From: an uncultured Paracoccaceae bacterium
Lineage (GTDB): Bacteria; Pseudomonadota; Alphaproteobacteria; Rhodobacterales; Rhodobacteraceae
Length of the DNA stretch: 36,291 nt
Direction: 5' to 3'
Assembly (NCBI GenBank): GCA_937927675.1
Contig: CALBSG010000113.1
Span: forward strand, 1-36,291
Part shown: piece by piece, positions 7,959 to 15,818 of the stretch
Layout of the letters: every line of letters begins with the position of its first letter
How positions within the stretch are numbered: the first letter of the stretch is position 1
Made by a program: the position numbers and the translations under genes
The notes under the pieces: generated by a model
What the model was told of the DNA's origin: nothing
What the model saw: only the letters and a program-made list of their open reading frames with translations
The model's database searches: none

Positions 7959-9070
7959 AGGGCCAATCCGGGGGCTGGGGTGTAGCGGGGTTTCAGCGCC
8001 GCGGGTGCGGCGGAGTGCAAGGCGGCAAGGGTGTGCAGCACGGCGTCGCGGCCGTGGAGGGCGAGCGCCTCAAACGGGCCACGCGGGAAGTTGAGGCCGA
8101 GTTTCATCGCGGTGTCGATGCCCTCGGCGGTCGTGCCCCCTTCGGACAACAGCCAATGCGCCTCGTTGATGAGGGTGGCCTCGATGCGAAGCGCGATCTG
8201 GGCGGCGTCGGCGGGGGCAGGGCCGGGCTGCGCGGGATGCAGGAAACCCTGACCGGACTTGCGCCCAAGATGGCCCTTGGCGACCTGCGCCTCCAGCGCG
8301 GGAAAGACGTGATAGCGCGGGTGGTGGCCCATGGCGGCGGACATGCCTTGCGTCGCGGCAAGGTTGATATCGGCCCCGATGAGGTCGATCAGCGACAGCG
8401 GACCAAGGCGATATCCGGCGGCCTGCATGGCGGCGTCAATGTCCGATGCCGTGCGACCTTCGCCCATGAGGGCCAGCGCCTCGCCGTAAAAGGGGCGCGC
8501 ACAACGGTTGACGATGAAGCCGGGCCGGTCGGGGCAGTCAACGACAGTTTTTCCAGTTTTTTCAGATGCTTCTTTTGCAAACTTAACGTAGTTACTTAAG
8601 GTTTCATCGTGCCGGGCCAGTTCAATCAGCTTCATGGCGGTGGGCGGGTTGAAGAAATGCAGCGCCAGCACGCGTTCGGGATGCGTCAGGCCTTTGGCAA
8701 TGTCGCGCACCGGGATCGAGGAGGTGTTGGTGGCAAGGATACAATCCGGACGAACGATGGGTTCAAGGCTGGCAAACAGCGCCTGCTTGGCGTCGAGCTT
8801 TTCGATGATCGCCTCGATCACCAGATCGCAGGGCGCAAAGTCTTGCAAGGTGGGGACGATGTGAAGGTTGGCCAAGGTGGCATCGCGGGCGGCTTCGGTC
8901 AGCTTGCCCGCGCTGACACGGGCTTGCAGCGCCTCGGCCATCCGGGTGCGGGCGTTGTCGCGGGCGGGGGCGTGGGCGTCGGTCGCGATGACCGGAAAGC
9001 CAGCCGCTGCGTAGACCTGTGCAATGCCAAGACCCATGGTGCCAAGGCCGATGATACCAATCGTCGTCAT
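7955..9070 (-). CDS. 3-Hydroxyacyl-CoA dehydrogenase
   Basis: A 371-residue NAD-dependent enzyme for the oxidation step of a beta-oxidation-like route. The Rossmann motif GLGTMG is at about 8-13, EAIIEKL and NTSSIPV follow, HFFNPPTAMKLIEL near 139-152 carries the catalytic His, and DRPGFIVNR marks the start of the C-terminal helical domain, which appears to be present in two parts. It overlaps the upstream enoyl-CoA hydratase and the downstream PLP gene by ATGA, so the three are translationally coupled. A likely role is oxidation of a hydroxylated alicyclic CoA-thioester after ring reduction of 2-aminobenzoyl-CoA. Residues about 154-177 are encoded by strikingly AT-rich codons (8541-8610), unlike the rest of the gene. 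Confidence 0.9.
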   Translation of the reverse strand: MTTIGIIGLGTMGLGIAQVYAAAGFPVIATDAHAPARDNARTRMAEALQARVSAGKLTEAARDATLANLHIVPTLQDFAPCDLVIEAIIEKLDAKQALFASLEPIVRPDCILATNTSSIPVRDIAKGLTHPERVLALHFFNPPTAMKLIELARHDETLSNYVKFAKEASEKTGKTVVDCPDRPGFIVNRCARPFYGEALALMGEGRTASDIDAAMQAAGYRLGPLSLIDLIGADINLAATQGMSAAMGHHPRYHVFPALEAQVAKGHLGRKSGQGFLHPAQPGPAPADAAQIALRIEATLINEAHWLLSEGGTTAEGIDTAMKLGLNFPRGPFEALALHGRDAVLHTLAALHSAAPAALKPRYTPAPGLAL

Positions 9071-9825
9071 GCTCCGCGAAACTCCGGTTTGCGTTTTTCA
9101 CGGAAGGCGCGGATGCCCTCGGCCTTGTCGGCGCTGTCGAGGAGCGCTTCAAACGCGGCGCGTTCCTGTGACAGTGCCAGGGCTTGCTCATCGCCCAGCA
9201 CAAGCGCGGCTTTGGCGGCTTGCAGGGCGAGGGGCGCGCGTTTGCACATGCGTGCAATCAGCGCCTCGGCCTCGGGCAGGGCGGGGCCATCGGCCAGCCA
9301 GCCCGCGATGCCCCAGTCGTAAGCCTTTGCTGCATCAATGATTTCTCCGCCAAAGACCAGCCGTGTGGCGCGCGCGCGGCCTGCAAGGGCCAACAGCCGC
9401 TGCGCCCCGCCCGCGCCGGGGATGAGCCCGAGATTGGTTTCCGGCAGGCCCAGCTTGGCATCCGCCCCGAGCACGATCATATCGGCCATCAGGGCCAGTT
9501 CAAAACCGCCGCCAAGGGCAAAGCCGTCAACCGCGGCGATCAGCGGTTTCGGAAAGGCGCGAATGGCAGCCCAATGGGCCTTGCGCGGGTCGCTGGCGCC
9601 TTCGGCTGCGGTTTTGCCTTCAATCTCACCAATGTCGGCACCCGCGGCAAAGTTGCCATCCATGCCCGAAATCAGCGCAGCCCGGCAGGCGGGGTCTGCC
9701 GCCGCAGCCGTCAGGGCCGCCGCCACCGAAGAAAGCGCCGCGGTGTTCAGCGCGTTTTTCGCCTCGGGACGGTTCAGGGTGATTTTCACCCAAGCGCCCC
9801 GGTTTTCAATGATGACCTGTTCCAT
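9067..9825 (-). CDS. Enoyl-CoA hydratase/isomerase family protein (first of leftward operon)
   Basis: A 252-residue crotonase-fold enzyme. The first oxyanion-hole segment is NFAAGADIGEIEG at about 56-68 and the second GFALGGGFELAL near 103-114, followed by GLPETNLGLIPGAGGAQRL, in which the Glu of PETNLG is at the usual catalytic position. It would hydrate an unsaturated CoA-thioester before the hydroxyacyl-CoA dehydrogenase encoded directly downstream (ATGA overlap). It is the first gene of the leftward operon and shares the control region 9826-9935 with the monooxygenase/reductase gene. A second crotonase-fold protein is encoded at 13383-14195 in the opposite operon. Confidence 0.9.
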   Translation of the reverse strand: MEQVIIENRGAWVKITLNRPEAKNALNTAALSSVAAALTAAAADPACRAALISGMDGNFAAGADIGEIEGKTAAEGASDPRKAHWAAIRAFPKPLIAAVDGFALGGGFELALMADMIVLGADAKLGLPETNLGLIPGAGGAQRLLALAGRARATRLVFGGEIIDAAKAYDWGIAGWLADGPALPEAEALIARMCKRAPLALQAAKAALVLGDEQALALSQERAAFEALLDSADKAEGIRAFREKRKPEFRGA

Positions 9826-9866
9826 AGCGTCACTCTGCGGGCTTGCGACAAATTTTTCAAGACAGA

Positions 9867-9884
9867 AATTTCAAGCTTGAAATT
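9867..9884. promoter_or_regulatory. 18-bp perfect palindrome, candidate operator of the anthranilate operons
   Basis: AATTTCAAGCTTGAAATT is a perfect 18-bp palindrome in the 110-bp gap between the divergent enoyl-CoA hydratase and 2-aminobenzoyl-CoA monooxygenase genes. Its 14-bp core TTTCAAGCTTGAAA recurs exactly at 33258-33271 upstream of kynureninase. Size and symmetry fit a dimeric MarR- or TetR-type regulator; the MarR gene at 12955 in the same operon is the obvious candidate. The link to that protein is inferred. Confidence 0.7.
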
Positions 9885-9935
9885 GTTTTCCGCTGGTGCC
9901 AACCTCTGGTCAAACGCGCCTTTTGGAGGACGACC

Positions 9936-12221
9936 ATGAAGATTCTCTGCCTAGGGGGCGGCCCCGCTGGATTGTATTTTGCCATCTCGATGAAGCTGCG
10001 GGACGCCAGCCATGACGTAACGGTGCTGGAGCGCAACAAGGCCAATGACACCTTTGGTTGGGGTGTGGTGCTGTCGGATGACGCGCTGGGGCGGATGCAG
10101 AAGAACGATCCGAAATCGACCGATGCGATCCGCAGCAATTTCGCCTATTGGGACGATATCGCCGTGGTGCGCGGGACCGAGCGCACGGTGTCCGGCGGCC
10201 ATGGCTTTGCCGGGATCGGCCGCAAGGCGATGCTGGTTCTGCTGCAGGAACGCGCCCGCGAATTGGGCGTGAAGATGGAATTCCAGACCGAATTCAAGAC
10301 GGCAGACGATTATCGCAAGGATTACGATCTGGTGGTGGCGACCGACGGCATCAACAGCCTTGTGCGCCGTGAATATGCCGATGTGTTCAAGCCCGATATT
10401 GACCAGCGGTTGGTGAAATTCATCTGGCTGGGCACGCATCAGAAGTTCGACGACGCCTTCACCTTCATTTTTGAAAAGACCGAATGGGGCTGGTTCTGGG
10501 CGCATGTCTACCAGTTCGATGACAACACCGCGACCTTCATCGTGGATTGCATGCCGGACACCTGGGATCGCGCCGGGTTCGAGACGATGACCAAGGAAGA
10601 AACCGTCGAGACCTGCCGCAAGATCTTTGAGAAGCACCTTGGCGGGCATGATCTGATGTCGAATGCGGCGCATTTGCGCGGATCTGCCGTCTGGATGCAG
10701 TTCCCCCGCGTGCTGTGCGAGCGCTGGTACAACGGCAATGTCGTCTTGATGGGCGATGCGGCAGCGACGGGGCATTATTCGATCGGATCGGGCAGCCGTC
10801 TGGCCTTTGACAGCGCGATTGCACTGGCCGATTACCTGCACTCTGAGCCGACGCTGGAAGGCGCCTTCCAGCGCTATCAGGACGAGCGGCGGATCGAGGT
10901 GTTGCGCCTGCAATCGGCGGCGCGCAACAGCCTTGAGTGGTTCGAGCAGGTGGAGCGGTATCTCGATATGCCGATGCCGCAGTTCGCCTATTCGCTGTTG
11001 ACCCGCAGCCAGCGGATTTCCCATGAAAACCTGCGGCTGCGCGATCCGAATTGGCTGGCGGCCTCTGAGGATTGGTATCAGGCGGAGCAGGGCGGCAAGC
11101 CGGGGCGCAAGCCGATGTTCGCGCCGTTCCGCTTGCGGGATATGACCTTGAAGAACCGCATCGTGATGTCGCCGATGGCGCAGTACAAGGCGGTGGAGGG
11201 CTGCCCGACCGACTGGCATTTCAGCCATTACGCCGAACGCGCCAAGGGCGGGGCAGGGCTGATCTATACCGAGATGACCTGTGTCAGCGCCGAAGGCCGC
11301 ATCACCCCCGGCTGCCCCGGCCTTTATGCGCCGGAACATGAGGCGGCGTGGAAGCGGCTTGCCGATTTCGTCCGTACTGAGACGACGGCCAAGCTCTGCA
11401 TCCAGATCGGCCACTCCGGCCGCAAGGGCAGCACCTGTGTTCCGTGGGATGGCGGCATTGATGCGCCGCTGGCTGCGGGCAATTGGCCGACGATTGCGGC
11501 CAGTGCTATTGCCTACAAGCCCGCCAACGCCGCGCCAAAAGCGATGGACCGGGCTGATATGGACCGGGTGAAGGCCGATTTTGTTGCCGCGACCGAAATG
11601 GCGGCGCGGGCGGGCGTCGATATGATCGAGATGCACGCCGCACATGGCTATCTGCTGGCGACCTTCATCAGTCCGGTGACCAACAAGCGGACCGATGACT
11701 ACGGCGGGTCCTTGGACAACCGCATGCGCTATCCGTTGGAGGTTTTCGCGGCGATGCGTGCCGTCTGGCCCGCGGCCAAGCCGATGTCGGTTCGTATCAG
11801 CGCGCATGACTGGATTGATGGCGGCGTTACCCCGGATGAGGCGGTGTCGATTGCCCGCATGTTCCGCGCCGCCGGGGCCGATATCATCGACGTCTCGTCA
11901 GGCCAGACCGATCCGGCCGAAAAGCCGATCTATGGCCGGATGTTCCAGACCCCGTTCAGCGACCGCATCAAGAACGAGGCGGGGATTGCGACGATGACCG
12001 TCGGCAATATCAGCGATTACGATCAGGTGAACGGCATTTTGATGGCGGGTCGGGCTGACCTTGTCTGTCTGGCGCGGATGCATCTGGCCGACCCCTATTG
12101 GACGTTGCATGCTGCGGTGGCGCAGGGCGACGAGGAATCAGAGTGGCCTGCGCCTTACAAAGGTGGGCGGGATTTGATGTTCCGCCTGCGCGAACGGCAA
12201 CAGGAGCAACTTCGGGCATGA
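9936..12221 (+). CDS. Bifunctional 2-aminobenzoyl-CoA monooxygenase/reductase (salicylyl-CoA 5-hydroxylase/oxidoreductase family)
   Basis: A 761-residue fusion. Residues 1 to about 385 are an FAD aromatic hydroxylase: GGGPAGLYFA at about 7-16, and a VLMGDAAATGHYSIGSG segment near 268-284 that closes the FAD site. Residues about 394-755 are an Old Yellow Enzyme domain binding FMN (MFAPFRLRDMTLKNRIVMSP, IQIGHSGRKG, HAAHGYLLATFISP). The architecture is that of the Azoarcus evansii enzyme that hydroxylates 2-aminobenzoyl-CoA at C5 and then reduces the ring, removing aromaticity without ring cleavage. Start chosen at the ATG with GGAGGA five bases upstream; a longer frame from 9843 would run through the palindromic operator and is unlikely. 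It is first in a rightward operon; the stop overlaps the next start as ATGA. Confidence 0.92.
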   Translation: MKILCLGGGPAGLYFAISMKLRDASHDVTVLERNKANDTFGWGVVLSDDALGRMQKNDPKSTDAIRSNFAYWDDIAVVRGTERTVSGGHGFAGIGRKAMLVLLQERARELGVKMEFQTEFKTADDYRKDYDLVVATDGINSLVRREYADVFKPDIDQRLVKFIWLGTHQKFDDAFTFIFEKTEWGWFWAHVYQFDDNTATFIVDCMPDTWDRAGFETMTKEETVETCRKIFEKHLGGHDLMSNAAHLRGSAVWMQFPRVLCERWYNGNVVLMGDAAATGHYSIGSGSRLAFDSAIALADYLHSEPTLEGAFQRYQDERRIEVLRLQSAARNSLEWFEQVERYLDMPMPQFAYSLLTRSQRISHENLRLRDPNWLAASEDWYQAEQGGKPGRKPMFAPFRLRDMTLKNRIVMSPMAQYKAVEGCPTDWHFSHYAERAKGGAGLIYTEMTCVSAEGRITPGCPGLYAPEHEAAWKRLADFVRTETTAKLCIQIGHSGRKGSTCVPWDGGIDAPLAAGNWPTIAASAIAYKPANAAPKAMDRADMDRVKADFVAATEMAARAGVDMIEMHAAHGYLLATFISPVTNKRTDDYGGSLDNRMRYPLEVFAAMRAVWPAAKPMSVRISAHDWIDGGVTPDEAVSIARMFRAAGADIIDVSSGQTDPAEKPIYGRMFQTPFSDRIKNEAGIATMTVGNISDYDQVNGILMAGRADLVCLARMHLADPYWTLHAAVAQGDEESEWPAPYKGGRDLMFRLRERQQEQLRA

Positions 12222-12958
12222 CGATGCTGGGCAAACGGGTGCTGATTACCGGGGGTGGCTCGGGCGCAGGGGAAAACCTCGCGCTTGGCTTTGCCGCCCA
12301 AGGGGCCGAGGTGGTGATCGCAGGCAGGCGGCTCAATGCCTTGCAGGCGGTGGCGGCCAAGGGCACAGGCATCCGTTGCGTGGCGGGCGATGTGACGGAT
12401 GAGGCATCGGTAAAGGGCATGTTTGCAGCGGCAGGGGCGGTGGATATCGTCATTGCCAATGCCGGGGCGGCCGACAGTTCGGTGATGGCGAAAACCTCGC
12501 TGGAGCAGTGGAACGCCATGCTGGCGGTGAACTTGACGGGGGTGTTCCTGACCTTCCGCGAAGGGCTCAACCAGTTTTCGGGCTGGGGGCGGCTGATTGC
12601 GGTGGCCTCGACCGCCGGATTGAAAGGCTATGCCAAGGTGACGCCCTATGCGGCGGCCAAGCATGGTGTGATCGGCATGTGCCGGTCTTTGGCGCTGGAA
12701 GTGGCGCGAAAGCCGGTGACGGTGAATGCGATCTGCCCCGGTTTTCTGGACACGCCGATGACGGACCATTCGGTACAGGTGATCGCCGAAAAGACCGGCA
12801 AATCGCTGGCCGAGGCGCGTGCCGCCTTGGAAGGGCTGAACCCGCAAAACCGTCTGTTCCAACCGTCGGAAGTCACCGCCGCCGCGCTGTTTTTGGCGGG
12901 GGCCGGGTCTGAGGGCATCAACGGCCAGACCATCACCATCGCGGGGGGCGAGGTATGA
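12218..12958 (+). CDS. Short-chain dehydrogenase/reductase (SDR)
   Basis: A 246-residue classical SDR. The cofactor motif TGGGSGAG is at about 11-18, NAGAADSS near 85-92, and the catalytic Ser and YxxxK in VASTAGLKGYAKVTPYAAAK near 128-148. The C-terminal INGQTITIAGGEV is typical. It should use NAD(H) or NADP(H) on a hydroxyl or keto group of an alicyclic CoA intermediate. It starts at an ATGA overlap with the monooxygenase/reductase stop; the longer frame upstream lies inside that gene and is rejected. It ends at another ATGA overlap with the MarR gene. Confidence 0.88.
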   Translation: MTMLGKRVLITGGGSGAGENLALGFAAQGAEVVIAGRRLNALQAVAAKGTGIRCVAGDVTDEASVKGMFAAAGAVDIVIANAGAADSSVMAKTSLEQWNAMLAVNLTGVFLTFREGLNQFSGWGRLIAVASTAGLKGYAKVTPYAAAKHGVIGMCRSLALEVARKPVTVNAICPGFLDTPMTDHSVQVIAEKTGKSLAEARAALEGLNPQNRLFQPSEVTAAALFLAGAGSEGINGQTITIAGGEV

Positions 12959-13386
12959 GCGATCTGTCCAAACGCCGGTTGAAGATGTGGATCCGCCTGT
13001 TGGGCGTCACCCGGTCCAGCGAAAGCACCTTGCGCGAATATCTGCGGCTGACCCATGACACCACTTTGCCGCGCTTTGACGTGATGGCCGCCCTTTATCG
13101 CCGGCGTGATGGCGTGACGATGAGCGAACTCAGCCGCATGCTTTTGGTGTCAAACGGCAATGCCACCGCGGTGGTGGACCGGTTGGAGGCAGATGGTATG
13201 GTGCGCCGCACGCCATCTGACACCGACCGCCGCACCGTCTATGTGGCGCTGACGCTCGAGGGCATTGCCGCCTTTGAGGCGATGGCCACGGGCCATGAGG
13301 CAGAAGTGGACAAGCTCTTTTCGGGCGTCACCGAGGCTGACCTCGACGCGCTGACCGAAATCCTGAAACGTATGGGGAAAGCATGA
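12955..13386 (+). CDS. MarR-family transcriptional regulator inside the anthranilate operon
   Basis: A 143-residue winged-helix regulator of standard MarR length. The helix-turn-helix and wing are at about 55-100: VTMSELSRMLLVSNGNATAV, VDRLEADGMVRRTPSDTDRR and TVYVALTLEG. Flanking N- and C-terminal helices form the usual dimer interface. It overlaps both neighbours by ATGA, so it is produced with the catabolic enzymes. MarR regulators of aromatic CoA pathways commonly repress and are released by an aryl-CoA thioester; here the ligand could be 2-aminobenzoyl-CoA and the operator the palindrome at 9867-9884. Both assignments are inference. Confidence 0.9.
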   Translation: MSDLSKRRLKMWIRLLGVTRSSESTLREYLRLTHDTTLPRFDVMAALYRRRDGVTMSELSRMLLVSNGNATAVVDRLEADGMVRRTPSDTDRRTVYVALTLEGIAAFEAMATGHEAEVDKLFSGVTEADLDALTEILKRMGKA

Positions 13387-14195
13387 CCCAAATGGCGGGC
13401 CTGAAGCCCCAACATTTCCTGTGGGACGCCAAGGACCGGATCGCGACGATCCGCCTGAACCGGCCCGACCGCAAAAACCCGCTGACCTTTGAAAGCTATG
13501 CCGAGCTGCGCGACACCTTCCGCGCGCTGGTCTATGCGGACGATATTGATGTAGTGATCTTTGCCTCCAACGGCGGAAATTTCTGCTCGGGCGGCGATGT
13601 GCATGACATCATCGGCCCGCTGGTCGGTATGGATATGAAGAACCTTCTCGCCTTCACCCGCATGACGGGCGATTTGGTGAAAGCGATGATCGGGTGCGGC
13701 AAACCGATCATTTCGGCGGTGGATGGGGTTTGCGTCGGCGCGGGTGCGATTGTCGCCATGGCCTCGGACTTGCGGATTGCCACGGCAGAGGCGAAGGCGG
13801 CGTTTCTCTTTACCCGCGTTGGCCTTGCGGGCTGCGACATGGGCGCCTGCGCTATCCTGCCACGGATCATCGGGCAGGGCCGGGCGGCCGAGCTGTTGTA
13901 CACCGGCCGGGTGATGGGCGCTGAAGAAGGCGCCGCTTGGGGCTTTTGGAATGCCCTGCACGCGCCCGAAGCGCTGGAGGCCGAGGCGTGGAAACTGGCG
14001 TCCCGCATCGCCGCCGGGCCGACATTCGCGCATGGGATCACCAAGACCCAGCTCAATCAGGAATGGAACATGGGGTTGGAGCAGGCCATCGAGGCAGAGG
14101 CGCAGGCCCAAGCGATCTGCATGCAGACCCGCGACTTCGAACGCGCCTACCATGCCTTTGTGGCAAAGGAAAAACCGGTGTTTCAGGGGGATTGA
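13383..14195 (+). CDS. Enoyl-CoA hydratase/isomerase family protein (second, rightward operon)
   Basis: A 270-residue crotonase-fold enzyme distinct from the one at 9067-9825. The oxyanion segments are FCSGGDVHDIIGPL at about 61-74 and DGVCVGAGAIVAMASDLRIA near 115-134. In the second, GAGAIVAM replaces the usual GGG(F/C)ELAL, and LAGCDMGACAILPRIIGQGR follows, with Asp in place of the common catalytic Glu region. The reaction may therefore be isomerisation or ring hydrolysis rather than plain hydration. It starts at an ATGA overlap with the MarR gene; its stop codon is the first part of a hairpin element. Confidence 0.88.
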   Translation: MTQMAGLKPQHFLWDAKDRIATIRLNRPDRKNPLTFESYAELRDTFRALVYADDIDVVIFASNGGNFCSGGDVHDIIGPLVGMDMKNLLAFTRMTGDLVKAMIGCGKPIISAVDGVCVGAGAIVAMASDLRIATAEAKAAFLFTRVGLAGCDMGACAILPRIIGQGRAAELLYTGRVMGAEEGAAWGFWNALHAPEALEAEAWKLASRIAAGPTFAHGITKTQLNQEWNMGLEQAIEAEAQAQAICMQTRDFERAYHAFVAKEKPVFQGD

Positions 14196-14270
14196 CGAAT
14201 TTTCGACGAAAATTCGTGGGGGGCTGTCTGCCCCCCGTACCCCCCGAGAGTATTTTGAAAGGCGCAAGAC
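14195..14270 (+). repeat. Double-hairpin GAGTATTT / GGCGCAA element inside the anthranilate operon
   Basis: The gap between the second enoyl-CoA hydratase and acyl-CoA dehydrogenase genes holds an 11-bp stem ACGAATTTTCG-A-CGAAAATTCGT (14195-14217). A second stem GGGGGGC-TGTCT-GCCCCCC (14218-14236) follows, then CCCCCCGAGAGTATTTTGAA and AGGCGCAAG. The tail matches the elements at 4812-4978. The element ends one or two bases before the next ATG, so its AAAGGCG stretch may act as a weak ribosome site. It could attenuate transcription within the operon. Confidence 0.7.
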
Positions 14271-14271
14271 C

Positions 14272-15408
14272 ATGGCGGACCGATCTTTCCTGACCTGGCC
14301 CTTCTTTGAGGAGCGGCACCGCGCCCATGCCGAGGCGCTTGAGGCGTGGTGTGGCGCGCATTTGCCGGTGGATCACGGTGATGTGGACACGGCCTGCACG
14401 GGGTTGGTGGCCTCATTGGGGGCGGGTGGTTGGTTGCGGCCGACCGGAGCGGGCACGGGGGAGGCGTTGGACGTGCGTACGCTGTGCCTGACGCGGGAGA
14501 CTTTGGCGCGCCATGATGGCTTGGCGGACTTTGCCTTTGCGATGCAGGGGCTTGGCATGGGGGCTGTCAGTCTTTTTGGCACCGACGAACAGCGGGCATG
14601 GCTGGCGCGCACCCGCGCGGGGCAGGCGATTTCCGGCTTTGCGCTGACCGAACCGGGGGCCGGGTCGGATGTGGCGCAGACCGCGACGACGGCGGTGCGC
14701 GGGCCGGGCGGCTGGGTCTTGAACGGAGAAAAGACCTATATCTCCAACGGTGGCATTGCAGATGTTTATGTCATCATCGCGCGCACGGGCGAGGCGCCAG
14801 GGGCCAAGGGGCTGTCCGCCTTTTTGCTGCCCGCCGATACCCCCGGCCTGACGGTGCTGGACCGGATCGAGGTGATGGCGCCGCATCCTTTGGCGCATCT
14901 GGGGTTGAAGGATGTGGTGCTGCCGGAAAGCGCCTTGATCGGCAAGGCCGGCGACGGGTTCAAGATTGCGATGTCGGTTTTGGATGTGTTCCGGTCGACG
15001 GTTGGCGCGGCGGCCTTGGGCTTTGCCCGCCGGGCGCTGGACGAGGCTTTGGCGCGGACAAGCCGCGTGCGGGCCGGCGGCGGGCGGCTGACCGATTATC
15101 AGATGGTGCAGGGCCATCTGGCGGATATGGCGTTGCAGATTGATGCGGCGGCCTTGCTGATTTACCGGGCGGCTTGGGTCAAGGATCAGGGGCAGGCGCG
15201 GATTTCCCGCGAGGCGGCGATGGCCAAGCTTTATGCCACCGAGGCTGCACAGAAGGTGATCGACATGGCTGTGCAATTGCATGGCGGCGATGGCGTGCGG
15301 CATGGTTTTGCGGTGGAGAGCCTTTACCGCGAAATCCGGGCGCTGCGGATTTACGAAGGGGCCAGCGACGTGCAGCGCGTGGTCATTGCGCGGAGCCTGT
15401 TGGGATGA
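14272..15408 (+). CDS. Acyl-CoA dehydrogenase
   Basis: A 378-residue FAD-dependent acyl-CoA dehydrogenase. The family signature GFALTEPGAGSDVAQTAT is at about 122-139, LNGEKTYISNGGIADVYVI near 150-168, and the C-terminal QLHGGDGVRHGFAVESLYRE and IRALRIYEGASDVQ, with the Glu of YEGASD at the usual catalytic-base position. The start is the ATG at 14272 just after the hairpin element; the longer frame upstream lies inside the previous gene. A likely substrate is an alicyclic CoA-thioester in the 2-aminobenzoyl-CoA route. It overlaps the thioesterase gene by ATGA. Confidence 0.9.
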   Translation: MADRSFLTWPFFEERHRAHAEALEAWCGAHLPVDHGDVDTACTGLVASLGAGGWLRPTGAGTGEALDVRTLCLTRETLARHDGLADFAFAMQGLGMGAVSLFGTDEQRAWLARTRAGQAISGFALTEPGAGSDVAQTATTAVRGPGGWVLNGEKTYISNGGIADVYVIIARTGEAPGAKGLSAFLLPADTPGLTVLDRIEVMAPHPLAHLGLKDVVLPESALIGKAGDGFKIAMSVLDVFRSTVGAAALGFARRALDEALARTSRVRAGGGRLTDYQMVQGHLADMALQIDAAALLIYRAAWVKDQGQARISREAAMAKLYATEAAQKVIDMAVQLHGGDGVRHGFAVESLYREIRALRIYEGASDVQRVVIARSLLG

Positions 15409-15818
15409 GCTATACCCGCACCATTCAGATCGAATTCAACCACTGCGACCCGGCGGGCATCGTATTTTACCCGCGCTATTTCGAGATGACCAATTCGGTT
15501 GTTGAGAATTTCTTTGCCGATGAGGTGGGGCGCAGCTTTGCCCAGATGCACCGCGAGGGCATGCACAATGGCGTGCCGACCGTGCATATCGAGGCCGATT
15601 TCGTGGCGCCTTCGCGGCTGGGGGACAAGGTGGTGTTCACCTTGCGGGTTGTGAAGGTTGGCGGCAGCTCGGTCGGGGTGGAAATTACCGGGCGGATGGG
15701 GGAGGAGATGCGCCTGCGCGTCCGTCTGACCCTTGTCTGGATCGACACTATGAAAGCTGCGCGCTGGCCCGATGCCATGCGGGCGCGGCTTGAGGCACAT
15801 CTGGAGACCGAAGCATGA
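15405..15818 (+). CDS. Acyl-CoA thioesterase, 4-hydroxybenzoyl-CoA thioesterase (hotdog) family
   Basis: A 137-residue hotdog-fold protein. HCDPAGIVFYPRYFEM at 13-28 is the family signature, with Asp15 at the position of the catalytic Asp of 4-hydroxybenzoyl-CoA thioesterase. It would release CoA from aryl-CoA esters; in this operon it may free CoA from stalled 2-aminobenzoyl-CoA or dead-end intermediates. It starts at an ATGA overlap with the acyl-CoA dehydrogenase gene and ends at another with the RidA-family gene, so these are tightly coupled. Confidence 0.9.
   Translation: MSYTRTIQIEFNHCDPAGIVFYPRYFEMTNSVVENFFADEVGRSFAQMHREGMHNGVPTVHIEADFVAPSRLGDKVVFTLRVVKVGGSSVGVEITGRMGEEMRLRVRLTLVWIDTMKAARWPDAMRARLEAHLETEA

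Noticed and set aside
9843..9935. Upstream extension of the monooxygenase/reductase reading frame
   Set aside because: It would translate the palindromic operator, lacks a ribosome site, and the ATG at 9936 has GGAGGA and begins the FAD motif directly.
9951..11807. Long open frame of 618 codons on the minus strand
   Set aside because: It is antisense to the well-supported monooxygenase/reductase gene, has no recognisable domain, and is His/Arg/Gln-rich as expected of a high-GC shadow frame.
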